From positions 23,186,001-23,250,000 of the forward strand of contig NC_133007.1 in NCBI RefSeq assembly GCF_048564905.1: 64,000 nucleotides of DNA, written 5' to 3'. The notes beneath the pieces are model-generated. The model did not search any database, was not told the origin of the DNA, and worked only from the letters and a program-made list of their open reading frames with translations. A program made the translations under genes and the position numbers. Positions 20,446 through 32,537 of this stretch are shown here, piece after piece. The stretch is from Vicugna pacos (lineage: Eukaryota > Chordata > Mammalia > Artiodactyla > Camelidae). Position 1 is the first letter of the stretch. Every line of letters starts with the position of its first letter.

Positions 20446-23325
20446 AGGAAGAAAAAAAACTGGAAAAAAACACCACATTGAACCATGTGGGCCACTGCAC
20501 ACAACAGTCAAAGACTTATGTAGTCATACCCTTATTTCTAAAGGCAAAAGCGTATCATACATCAATTTATTCTCCATTTCGATAATATTTTTTTCTCCAT
20601 AGTTCTAACAAAGTCTTCAGAAGTTGTTGTTAATTCTCTCCTAAATAGAACTTGTCTTCCTAAACTGTAGACATCAACCTTTCATATTATTCAAAATGAG
20701 TGAAAATGTATGCTAAAATTTTATTCCAGTTTTGTTTATAACTTATGGATCTTCCTTGGTTTTTGTTTTAAGTTACAGTTTTTCCCTAGATTCAATGTAG
20801 AAAATTCTTTTTTCTACTTTGGACTTATCTCAGTGAGATGAATTATGAAACATTTCACTCTGCCATTTTCCCAGAAGTTCACCCCAATTTCTAACATGTT
20901 TCTTTTCATATAGATTTCATAATGGCTGGTTGTATTTTATCCCTTGCCTTAGAAAATTTACAGATAAAAATTAATTCAGATAGAGGTAATCCAGGTGTGG
21001 TTGTCAAAATCTTGATTTACCCCTAGCAAAAAATAAATAACCCATGTAGGTCAATACAAGGAAAAAAGTAAAGAGCTATAGGTAAACATTTCATAAACCA
21101 AAGGTATCAAACTTAAATTGATATTCAGCTAATATCCTGGGCTGGTTAGGATGGAGTTTAACTGCAATTGATGGAAAATTCAAATGAACAATATCTTTGT
21201 AAAGATTATCTTTTTCTGTCTCTTGTTGAAGGACTGGAGGTAAGCAAGTCAGGGTTGTTATGGCATTTCATTGAGACAGGGAATGGGTTCCAGTTTCCTC
21301 TTTTGTTTGGGGTGTTTTTTGTAATTTTGTCTTGCTTTGTTTTCTTTTGATCTTTACCATGCTTGGTCTTCCTTCCAAAGGTCATTCTGTTCTAAGAGAT
21401 GGTTGCCGGAGCTCCTTCCATCAAACCCACCTGTTGGTCGACTATAAGGGGAAAGGGAGATGCTGAGCACATTCCCCGCCCCACCACGGCTTCATACCCA
21501 CGTTGCAGAAGTTGTGCGCTGCACTTGTTAGACTCAGTCGCAGAACCACAACCAGCTAAACGGGGGCCTAAGAGATGCAGCTTTTACTGTGTCCAGCTGA
21601 TGACTGGGGAGTTGATTAATTCTACAGGAAGTGCAAAATGGATTCCGGGAGACGATCTGTTGTCTCTGCCATATAAGCTCACCTGACAATTCATTTATCA
21701 TTTTAGGTAGATAGATGCGCAGCTGGTAACCAGTTTCACATGAATAGGTCACCTGGAAGTAACACTGTTCAAATCTCCAAGACCCGGGGTGCTTTTCTTA
21801 GGACACTGTATACCCAAGTTAGGGCTCATGCTCATATTAAATATTTCCCTTTCTAAAGTCGTATCTGGCATTTTCCTGAAATAGAATTGGATATGCATTG
21901 GGGACAGGCAGAGCGGTAGGGAGGCCAAGAACCAAATTACATCTTGAGAAGAATCTTGGTCCTCGCTACAGACACCATCCGCTCCCTGGGCGCAAGCCTG
22001 AGATTTAAACCACAGTCCATGAGTAAATTTCAGAAAGCCACAAGAAATTTCCAACTGCAAATTCCACCTAGGGCTCTACTGATTATTAAAGTTACTGCTC
22101 TGCTTTTAATAGATAACATAAAACTGTCGTACGTAAGGTGTGTATTAGAGTACGTAACATAAAAGTCTCTGCTGCTAAAAAGTAATTCAAATTAGTTCAA
22201 CACAAACAATATTTACGGGAGGCTTACATCCTGTAGACGATGTAAAATCTGCCACTGAGTTTGCCAGAACATCAAGGGCAGCCCTCATGGACCAGATCCT
22301 GTGTGTTGTGTAGAGTTACTTTCTCCATTTTTAATTTTAGCCTGACACGATCACCTTCCTTTAAGAAACTTAAATCAAACAGGCTGGTGGACCTCGTAAA
22401 ATCTGCAGAAAGAATGTTTCTGAGAACACTGCTCACTTCACCAAATAGTTTCTTCTCCACGAGAACTGGTGGGAGAAATTTCCTTGTGGCCTCAGGGCAA
22501 AGAAGAGCAGTATTTTTCCTGAACAACTTATTAGTCTGTTTCTTCTAGACCCTGTGAATATGTAATTGATCCAGTCTTGGCCCTTTTACAGTCCTCTAGT
22601 AATTTGTGACCCACATACACCCCGCGTTTAGGGTATCATGACACTTGTTTAATTTACTCCATTCTTAGCGTCATCTTATTTACTGACCTTGGATGCAATT
22701 CCTATATTTTTATTGACAAGTTTTTAATATTACATGGGTGTTTTTATAAGTAGTTTTCAATTATTTTTAGAGACAAGTTAGTATTAATTTGAGTAGCTTG
22801 ATATTTGGTGGCCTTAACACTTCTAAAATTTGAGTAATAAAATACTGAAACTTTGTTTTAATCTCTACTGCCCCCAAGTGGTTAAATATAGAAATTTGTC
22901 CCTATCTATAGCCTTTGGCAATTATAAAAACCCTGAATTTTTCAGAGGCGTTATGAGGTTGCAGATATTTTGATTCTCTTCTTAGACATACAAGTATTTT
23001 ATACAATATATACTTTTATTTTTCCCCTAGGAAAATACTATTATGAAACCCATCATCCCAATTTAGTTTCTATTCTGTAGAGCATCATTAAACATTTTCC
23101 AATTGTTTTCTTGTGCTGTATTTTGCCTTTGGAGTCTTAAGTGCAGATTGTTGAGTTAATTATTCTCCTTCACTTATGGTTCATGGGTATCACTTGGTCG
23201 GAGCAGACCCCCTCTGTAAACAATTTGATTGATTTACCCCCCAGTCCCTTCTCTTACCCACATTCTAATGTATGAATGTATTATCCTTCTGTTTCTATGT
23301 GTTATTATAAAATGTGATGATGCTT
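20446..23325. other. Intergenic, nothing recognised
   Basis: Contains a minus-strand open frame at 22272-22526 (84 codons) and plus-strand 21399-21686 with no known family. No gene is called. Confidence 0.4.
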
Positions 23326-24215
23326 ATGATGAAAGAAATTGAAGACAACATAGCTGGATGGACAAATATACTGTGTTCATTGACTGGAAGCATTAATACT
23401 GTTAAAATAACCACACTACCCAAGGCAGTCCACAGGTTTGATGCCATCTCTGTCCAAATACCAATGGTCTTTTTCATGGAAATAGAATTATTTTAAAAAG
23501 TGTATGGAAACACAAAAGACCCCGAATGGACAAAACAATCTTGAAAAAGAAAAACATGCCTGGAGGTATCATGCTTCCTGACTCCAGACTACATTTTAAA
23601 GCTGGAGTAACCAAAACAGTATGGTACTGGCACAAAAACAGACACATAGAGCAGTGGGACGGAACAGAAAGTAGATGTGAACCCATGGTCAATTAATCTA
23701 TGACAAAGGAGGCAAGAACATACAATGAGAAAAAGACAATCTCTTCAGTAAGTGGTGTTGGTAAAACTGGACAGCTACCTGTAAAAAAGTGAAATTAGGA
23801 CTTTTTTCACATCATATACAAAAATAAACTCAAAATGGATTAAAGACTTAACTGTGACCAAAACCCAAAATTCCTAGGAGAGTCCTACATAGGTAGAACA
23901 CTGTTTGACATAAATTGTAGCAATTTTTTTTTTTGGATCTGCCTTCTGAGGAAAAAATGCAAAAATAAACAAATGGGATCTAATTAAACTTAAAAGCTTT
24001 AGCACAGCAAAGGAAACCGTGGGCAAAATGAAAAGACAACTTGCCGAATGGAAAAAGATATTTACAAATGACATGATCAATAAAGGGTTAAAAGGGTTAA
24101 TATGCAAAATTTATAAATAGCTCATACAACTCAATATAAAAAAAAAAACTCAATTCAAAAATGGGCAGAAGACCTAAACAGATATTTTTTCCGAAGACAC
24201 ACAAATTAGCAGGGA
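23326..24215 (+). mobile_element. Old L1M ORF2 fragment
   Basis: The plus strand shows degraded ORF2: TGTGTTCATTGACTGGAAG, ACCACACTACCCAAGGCAGT, GTATGGTACTGGCACAAAAA, AAGACAATCTCTTCAGTAAG and AAATGGGATCTAATTAAACT. Many stops. Both ends truncated. Confidence 0.8.
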
Positions 24216-24384
24216 AAAAATTTCCAGCTCAGAAGGCAGTGGTGATTCTTCTCTCCTCCATCACTTTATACTCAGTATGTCCCTGCTGCATGGTAAAATG
24301 CTTAAGAATTATTTGCTAAATTAATTAATGAATCCTAAAGCAACTTAAGTCCATCCATGGAGATCTCAACTCCTACTGCTATTT

Positions 24385-25345
24385 GGGGGCATTAGTCATA
24401 AAGAGTTGACCTTCACTGTTCACCGATTCTGCATGTACTAATTTGCCTGCCTGTTCACATTTATCTGTAACCCTCACATCAATACAGTGCTTTCACAGTC
24501 ACCCATGGACAGGTGCAGAGTGGCACAAATTGTCACCCACCTCCTGAGTTCCCAGATGAGGGTGAACAAGATGATGCTCTGCCTTCTTGTTTCAGTTCTC
24601 AAATTTAAAATGTGTCCTTTTCATGGTCTGTTTAGTGCCTCCATTTTCTGCATTTTCTGTGCTCTTTATTGGTGCTTTTGCTGTTTAAAATGGCCATGAA
24701 GCAAAGTGCTGAAGTGCTGTCTGGTGCTTCCTACACACCAGAAGACTAGGATGTGCCTTACAAAGAAAACACATGTACAGATAAACTTTGTTCAGATGTG
24801 AGTTATAGGGTTGTGGGCCATGAGTTCAGTGTTAATGAATCAACAGTGTGGTAAATCCAGGAAAAGAAAAGGAAATTCACTGATCTGTGTGTGGATCCAT
24901 CCAGAAACTGCTAAAGTAACATCCATAATGCTATGATAAAGCCATGGAAGAGCTGGGAAAGGAGCCAGAATCGTGGGTTAATGAGATGATGTCTGGTTTT
25001 TGTTTGTTTGTTCATTTGTTTTTAAAAGTACAGTGGACGGAACAACTGTGTGGCTGAACGCCAAAGACATTTACGATTCTATCACCCAGGATCAGGAAAA
25101 GGTTAAACACTTCTTGGCAGGTGTTTTATTATAAAGAAATACTGCATATAATAAATAACTTATTTTAAAATACATATACACAGAAACACACATAAAACAA
25201 GGCTATGTATTCATTAGCTGACAAAAATCTTGTGACCAGAAGCATATCAGATAGCAACCTTGTATTTCCCTTAGGAGCAATGGCTCAGTTTTCACTAAGT
25301 CAGTGTTTCCTGTGATTTTAATACAATGTCCATTAATAGCAAGAA
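24385..25345 (+). mobile_element. Tigger-type DNA transposon remnant with transposase start
   Basis: At about 24690 the plus strand encodes MAMKQSAEVLSGAS, matching the MAPKHSAEVLSS-type start of a Tigger transposase from memory, followed by GTGCCTTACAAAGAAAACAC and TTCAGATGTGAGTTATAGG. The 3' end has CCCTTAGGAGCAATGGCTCA and TTTTCACTAAGTCAGTG near a terminal repeat. A 25.0-kb GTTTGTTTG stretch interrupts it. Transposase incomplete and broken. Confidence 0.65.
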
Positions 25346-25476
25346 TGTGTTCTATGTAATCCCCTTGCCTTGATCTCACTTCAGTTTTGAGCATCAATAC
25401 TCTCATTCCCTTTTCTTGAACATCTTTTCTTTTCAGGGACACACTCACACTACTACCTTTCAGGCATCACCCTTAT

Positions 25477-25640
25477 CAGTGCTTCTCAAATGTTAATGCT
25501 CCTATGAATCCCCTGTTGATTTTGCTAAAATGCAGATTATGATTCAGTAAGCCTATGGTGAGGTCCAAGATTCTTTATTTCTAACAAGCTCCAAGCTGAC
25601 AACTCTGCTCCTTGTCCCAGAACCACCCTGAATAATAAGG
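25477..25640 (+). mobile_element. MER5/MER20-like hAT non-autonomous element
   Basis: GCTTCTCAAATGTTAATGCTC at one end and GTCCCAGAACCACC at the other, with GATTCAGTAAGCCTATGGTG between, the layout of MER5-type elements. Old. Confidence 0.5.
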
Positions 25641-25839
25641 GCCTACGTTCTGCATCCCTCTTTTTGTTTAGAATACTTGGAGCAATACTTTCACCCCAAT
25701 AGTTCTCCAGAGTTAGGTAGTAAGAATGGTCAGGAGAAATGTGTTTCTCCTCAGGGGCTCAGAGAAATCTCTAAGGAACTAGGAAAGTGTGAGGTTTCTT
25801 GACCAAGAGAGAAGACTTTTCAACAAAAAAAGCATCCCA

Positions 25840-26085
25840 GACCCATAGGATGTACAATACCAAGAGTGCCCCCTAAGGTCAGCTATGAACCTTGGGTGAT
25901 TATGATGTGTCAGTATAGGGTCATCCTTTTCAAAACATTGTACCAGTCTGGTGAGTGGTGTTGATTTGGGGGAAACCTATGCATACGTGGAGGCAAGGGT
26001 TATATGGGAAAATTCTATTCTACACTTTTATTGTAATCCTAAAATTGCTTGAAAAATTCTTTCTATAACTCAAAAAAAGAAAAAA
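25840..26085 (+). mobile_element. Old L1M-type 3' end, copy 2
   Basis: Same sequence family as 12470-12745 (CCCATAGGATGTACAATACC, GATTATGATGTGTCAGTATA). A nearly full-length L1 inserted at its A-rich end. Confidence 0.6.
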
Positions 26086-26096
26086 AAGAGCATCAA

Positions 26097-29000
26097 GGGA
26101 GGGGCTTGAATAGAGGTGCCACAGTAGAAGGATGTGGCGCTAACCGTCTCCCACAAATATATCAAAAAATACATTTACATGTACAGCAATTCTCACAAAA
26201 TACCTACTAAACTCTGGCAGATCTTATACACGTGGAACTATAAGACAACTCTTCATGAAGCTGTGTATGAGAAAAAAAACAGTTGATGAGACCTGCCCCC
26301 AGGGAGGGAGCAGTGAAAGAAGAAAAGTGTCCTCACCCTAGGAAGTCCCCTTTCCAGTGGAGAAGTCAGCTGGGACAGAAGGGGAGCTTCAGAAGCTTGG
26401 AGGACAGCGCAGGCAATGCCCTGCAGCAGAAAGAATAGAGAGAAGCTGGCACAGAGGGTCTATGCATTCCCGAGCTCGAGACACATGGCAGATGCTGTGT
26501 GCTGGGACAGGCTGTCAAAGCTCAGGTTTCAGCAGATGAACCCAGGGAGAGGTCGTGAAAATAGACCGCTACAGTTTACCAGAACTTGAGTTCAAAAAGA
26601 TGCTAAAACAGCACTGAAGGAATTAAGAGAGGTCATTGATAAAAATGCAGATTACTATAAAAAGGAAATAGATACTATAAAGAGGAGCCAATTAAAATCA
26701 GAAAATTCAATTGCTGAGATGAAAGCCAAACTAAAAAGGCAATAAATAGCAGGCTAAATAATGCAAATTAACCAATAAGTGATCTGAAAGACAGAATAAT
26801 GGAAATCACCCAATCAGGAAATCAGACCGAAAACAAACAAACAAACAAAACTATAAAGGGACATATGGGATAATATAAAGCATGCCAATCTATGCATAAT
26901 AGGGGTCCCAAAAGGAGAAGAAAGAGAAAAGGGGGTCAAAAATGTATTTGAAGAAATTATGGTTGAAAACTTCCCAAACCTAAAGAAGGAAAAGAGATAT
27001 CCAAGTACAAGAAGCACAGAGGGTCCCAAACAAGATGAACCCAAACAGACCCACACCAAGACATACTATAATTAAAATGGCCAAAGTTAAAGCTAAACAG
27101 AAGATGCTAAAGGCAGCAAGAGAAAAACAAAGAGTTAGTAACAAGGGGACCCACATAAGGCTCTCAGCTGACTTGCTACAGAAATGTTACTGACCAAAAT
27201 GGAATGGCAAGATATACTTAAAGTTTTGAAAGAGAAAAACCTTCATACTAAGATATTCTACCCAGCAAGATTATCATTTAGAATAGAAGGAGATAGTAAG
27301 AATTTCTCAGACAAGCAAACACTAAAAGAATACAGAAATACTAAACCTATCCTAAAAGAAATATTGAAAGGGCTATTCTAAATAAAAAAAAAAAGCAAAA
27401 ATCTACAGAAAAGAGAAAATCACAATTGGAAATGTGACAACTACAATGAACAGCATAAGAATAAACATGAAGATCTGAAAGAGGACATCAAAATCATAAA
27501 ATGTGGGAGAAAGGAGCAAGAAAGTGTGGACGTTTTTCTTTTTAGAATGTGTCTGAGCCTTTATGATTACTAGTCTAAAGAATAGAATGTAGATATAGTA
27601 ATGGGTTACCATACTTGAAAAACAGGATAACTACAAATCAAAACCATAAAGTCACAAAAACTAAAACGAAAGAAATCAAGATAAAACAAAATAAAATTGT
27701 CAATCCACAAATGGAAAAACAACAAGAAAAAGAAAGAAACAAAGAAGAAACACAAGATCAACTGGAAAATAGGTTTAAAATGGCAATAAACACACAACTG
27801 TTTATAATTACTGTAAATGTCAATGGATTAAATGTTCCAGTCAAAAGACATACAGTGGCAGATTGCATAATAAAATGAGAACATACAATATGCTGCCTAC
27901 AAGAGACCCACTTTAGGGCAAAGAACACACCTAGATTGAAAGTGAAGGGATGTAAAAAGATATTTCATGCAAATAGAAATGTCAAGAAATCGGGGGTAGC
28001 AATACTCATATCAGACAAAACAGACTTTAAAACAAAGGTCATAAAGAAAGACAAAGAAGGACACTATATAATGATAAAAGGAGAAATGCAAGAAGAGGAT
28101 ATTAAACTTGTTAACATATATGCACCCAGTATAGCACCTAAATACATAAAACAAATACTAAAAGACATAAAGGGAGAAATTGATGGGAATACAGTAATAG
28201 CAGAAGACTTCAACACCCTTCTAATATCATTGGACAGATCTTCTAGACAGAAAATCAATAAGGCAACAGAGATCCTAAATGATACAATAGAACAGTTAGA
28301 CTTAATTGTATTTTCGAAACATTACATCCCCAAAAAACAGAATATACATTCTTTCCAAGTGCACATGGAACATTCTCTAGGATAGACCACATACTCAGAC
28401 ACAAACCAAGCCTCAACAAATTGAAGAGAATAGAAATTACTTCAAGCACCTTTTCTGACCACAGTGGCATGAAACTAGATCAACCACAAGAAGAGAACTG
28501 AGAAAAAAAAAAGATTGCACAGAGACTAAACAACATACTAATTTAAAAAAAAAAAAATGGGTCAATGATGAAATCAAAGAAGAAATTTTTAAAAATACCT
28601 TGAGACAAATGACAATGAAAATACAACTACACAAAATCTATGGGATGAAGAAAAAGCATTCCTAAGAGGGAAGTTCATAGTGATACAGGCCTTCCTCAAA
28701 AAACAAGAATAATCTCAAATAAACAACCTAATCTACCATCTAAAGAATTAGAAAAAGAAGAATAAACAAAACCTAAAGTAGCAGAAGAAAAGAAGTAATA
28801 AAAGTCAAGAAGGAAATAAATAAAATAGTGGTTAAAAAACAACAGAAAAAAATCAATAAAACCAAGAGCTGTTTTTTTGAAAGAGTAAACAAAATCAACA
28901 AACCTCTGGCCAGGCCCACCAACAAGAAGAGAGAGAGAGCTCAAATAAACAAAGTAAGAAAGGAAAGAGCAGAAATTACAGCCAATACTGCAAATACACA

Positions 29001-30633
29001 AAAAGCCCTAAGAGAATATTATGAAAAATCATATGCCAACAAACTGGACAAGCTAGAAGAAATGGACAAGTTTCTAGAAACGTATGGTCCATCAAAACTG
29101 AATCAAGAAGGAATGCATAATCTGAGCAGACTGATCACTAAAAGTGAAACAGAATCAGTTAAAAAAAATAATAGCAAACAAAAAAATACTCTCTGCAAAC
29201 AAAAGTCTAGAACTGGGTGACTTCACTGAGAAATTCTATCAAACATACAAAGAACTTATACCCATCATTCTCAAACTCTTCCAAAAGAATGAAGAGGAGG
29301 GTATACTCTCAAACTCATTCTATGAAGCTACCATCAGCCTGATACTGAAACCAGATAAAGACTCTACCAAAAAAGAAAATTACAGGTCAATATCTTTGAA
29401 GAATATAGATGCAAAAACTCTCAATAAAATGTTAGCAAACTGAATCCAAAATTACATTAAAAAGATTGTACATTATGATCAAGTTAGATTCATCCCAGGG
29501 ACACAAGGATGCTTTAACATATGCATATCAACCAATGTGATACACCACATCAACACAAGAAAGGACAAAAATCACGTAATCATCTCAATAGATGCAGAAA
29601 AAGCATGTGATAAAATTCAATAACCATTCTTGATAAAAATTCTTACCAAAGTGGGTACAGAGGAAACATATCTCAACATAATAAAAGCTATTTATGTCAA
29701 ACCCACAGCCAGCATAACACTCACCCATGAAAAATGGAAAGCCTTCCCGCTAGAATCTAGAACAAGGCAAGGATGCCCACGCTCACCACTGACTCAACAC
29801 AGTATTTGAAGTCCTAGTCAAAGCAATCAGACAAGAAATAGAATAAAAGGGATCCAAATGAAAAGAGAAGAGGCAAAATTATCACTACATGCAGATGACA
29901 TGATACTATACACACAAACCCCTAAAGGCTCCACACAAAAATGACTAGACCTGATAGACACATTCAGCAAGGTAGCAGGATACAAGATTAACATACAGAA
30001 ATCGGTTGCATGTTTTACACTAATAATGAAATATCAGAAAAGGAAATGAAAAAAATGCACTTTTAAAATTGCAACAACAACAAAAAATTCTTAATAATAA
30101 ACCTGACCAAGGAGGTAAAAGATTTATGTGTGGAGAACTATAAAACATTGATTAAGGAAACTAAAGATGATTTAAAGAAATGGAAAAGCTATCCCATGCT
30201 CTTGGATTGGAAAAATTAATATAGTTAAAATGACCATACTACCCAAAGCAATCTACAGATTTAGTACCATCCCTATCAAATTACCCAGAACATTGTTCAC
30301 AGAACTAGAACAAATAATCCTAAAATTTATATGAAATCACAAAGACCCTGAATTGCCAAAGTAATACTGAAGAAAAAGAACAAGCCTGGAGAAATAACCC
30401 TCCCAGACTTCAGACAATACTACAGAGCTACAGTCATCAAAACAGCATGGGTATGGATACAAAAACAGACATATAGATCAACGGAACAGAAATAAACCTA
30501 CACACCTACAGTCAATTAATCTTCAACAGAAGAGTGAAGAATCTAGAATGGGGAAAAGACAGTCTCTTAGGGAAGTGGTATTGGGAAAGCTAGACAGCCA
30601 CATTTAAATCAGTGAAGATAGAACACTCATGTA

Positions 30634-30673
<40 letters not shown>

Positions 30674-31927
30674 CTCAAAATGGCTTAAAGACTTAAACAT
30701 AAGGCAAAACATCATAAGTCTCCTAGAAGAGAACAGTGGCAAAACATTCTCTGACATAAACCATAGCAATGTCCTCCTATGGAGTCTACCCAGACAATAG
30801 AAACAAAAGCAAAAATAAACAAATGGGACCTAATTAAACTTATAAGCTTTTGCACAGCAAAGCAAACTATAAATAAAATGAAAAGACAACCTACAGAATG
30901 GGAAAAAATATTTGCAATGATGCAGCTGACAAGGGTTTAATTTTCAGAATATACAAACAGCTCATACAACTCAATAACAAAAACAAACAACCCAATCAAA
31001 CAATGGGTAGAAGATTCAAACAAACAGTTCTCCAATTAAGACATACCAGTGGCCAACAGACACAAGAAAAAATGCTGAGTATCACTAATTATCAGAGAAA
31101 TGTAAATCAAAACTACAATGAAGCATCATCTCACACCAGTTAGAATGGCCATCATTAAAAAGTCCACAAATGATTAATGCTAGAGAGGATGTGGTGAAAA
31201 GGGAACCCTTCTACACTGTTGGTGAGAATGCAGTTTGGTGCAGTCATTATGAAAAACAGTATGGAGATTCCTGAAAAAACTAAAAATACACTTACCATAT
31301 GACCCAGCAATCCCACTTCTGTGTCTGGAGGGAACTCTAATTCAAAAAGATGCATGCACCCCAATGTTCATAGCAGTACTATTTACAACAGCCAAGACAT
31401 GGAAGCAACCTAAATGTCCATCGACAGATGACTGGATAAAGAATTTGTGGTGTGTATATATGTATATTCAACCATAAAAAAGAATGAAATAATGCCATTT
31501 GTAGCAACATGGATGGACCTAAAGATTATCATACTAAGTGAAGTACATCATAAAAAGAAAGAAAAATACCATATGATATCACTTCTATGTGGAATCTAAA
31601 AAAATGACACAAATGAACTTCTTTACAAAACAGAAACAGACTCACAGATATAGAAAACAAACACATGGTTACCAGAGGGGGAAGCAGGTGGGGAGGGATA
31701 AACTGGGAGTTTGGAATTTGCAGATACTAACTATTATATATAAAATAAATAAGCAAGGCCCCACTGTATAGCACAGGGAAGTATAATCAATACCCCGTAG
31801 GAGTCTATGATGAAAAAGAGTATGAAAAGGAGATAGGTATATAGATACATATATAATAATTGAATCACTATGCAGTACACCAGAAACTAACACACTGTAA
31901 ATCGACTATACTTCAATTTAAAAGAAG
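26097..31927 (+). mobile_element. Nearly full-length decayed L1, about 5.8 kb
   Basis: Begins with the L1 5' pattern CCACAGTAGAAGGATGTGG; ORF1 remains at about 26580-27385. ORF2 runs from about 27786, with the endonuclease at 27936-28385 (SGVAILISDKTDFK, VNIYAPSIAPK), the reverse transcriptase region near 29580-29920, and the C-terminus to about 31590, then a 3' UTR ending TATACTTCAATTTAAAAG. ORF2 has many stops and frameshifts and a (CA)n run at 30640-30672. Flanked by AAGAGCATCAA at 26086-26096 and 31928-31938, a likely 11-bp target duplication. Inactive. Confidence 0.9.
30640..30672. repeat. (CA)n microsatellite in L1
   Basis: About 16 CA units within L1 ORF2. Confidence 0.9.
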
Positions 31928-32019
31928 AAGAGCATCAAAGGTCTCAGTTACGACAAACATGGCAGGAAGGAAGAGAATAAAAAAGGCTATAAATTCAGTA
32001 TAAAATACAATACATATTT

Positions 32020-32537
32020 TTTTATTGATAATGTAGTACATGCAGGTAAGACACTTCGCCAAGGACACAAATAGTAGAAAAACGCTGACTTTGCTCTCAA
32101 GAAGCTTAATAATTATAAGGGAAAAGGGACATACATAGTTGCAAGAAGGGGTCTGAAGTGAGGGGGAGACTTAGCAAACTACAGTTAACTTGTGGTGGGA
32201 GTTCAGACGAGGCAGAGACAGCTTCCACTAGTGCCTCAGGGAAGGTTCTCTGCAGGAAGTGTTACCTGAAATAAGTCTAGCTATACATTCATATTTGAAT
32301 ACGGGAAGGTTCCTAGGACCTCATTCCATTCAGAATTTAAATTTTTAAAGTTGAAAATTTTAAGTTCCTTAAACTAGGTTAGAACTACAAATCCTGCAAA
32401 ATTACACTTAGCTTATAGGGACAACTGATCATTAAGCAGAAATAAATAAAAACAAGAAAAGCTGTACATGGAGAGTTGAAGGCCGGCATCACCGGGCTGT
32501 GTTTCACTACATCCCGAGCTCCTGAGCTGCTGGCATC
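32020..32537 (-). other. 3' flank / likely 3' UTR of CD1A
   Basis: Downstream of the predicted CD1A stop and similar in patches to the CD1C downstream flank. Holds the candidate poly(A) signal at its far end. I see no other gene or recognised repeat in it. Confidence 0.45.
32021..32026 (-). promoter_or_regulatory. Possible CD1A poly(A) signal
   Basis: AATAAA on the minus strand about 510 bases beyond the CD1A stop codon, with no nearer canonical signal noticed. This is a position-only argument, and an A-rich stretch can give this by chance. Confidence 0.3.

Noticed and set aside
21534-21752. Minus-strand open frame starting with TYSCETGYQL, like a sushi domain, preceded by an acceptor-like AG.
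   Set aside because: Only one short motif fits; the other sushi cysteines, tryptophan and glycines are absent, and no neighbouring exons are seen. Likely chance.
22272-22526. 84-codon minus-strand open frame with ordinary-looking protein composition.
   Set aside because: No recognised family, no start or splice context, and no continuation on either side.
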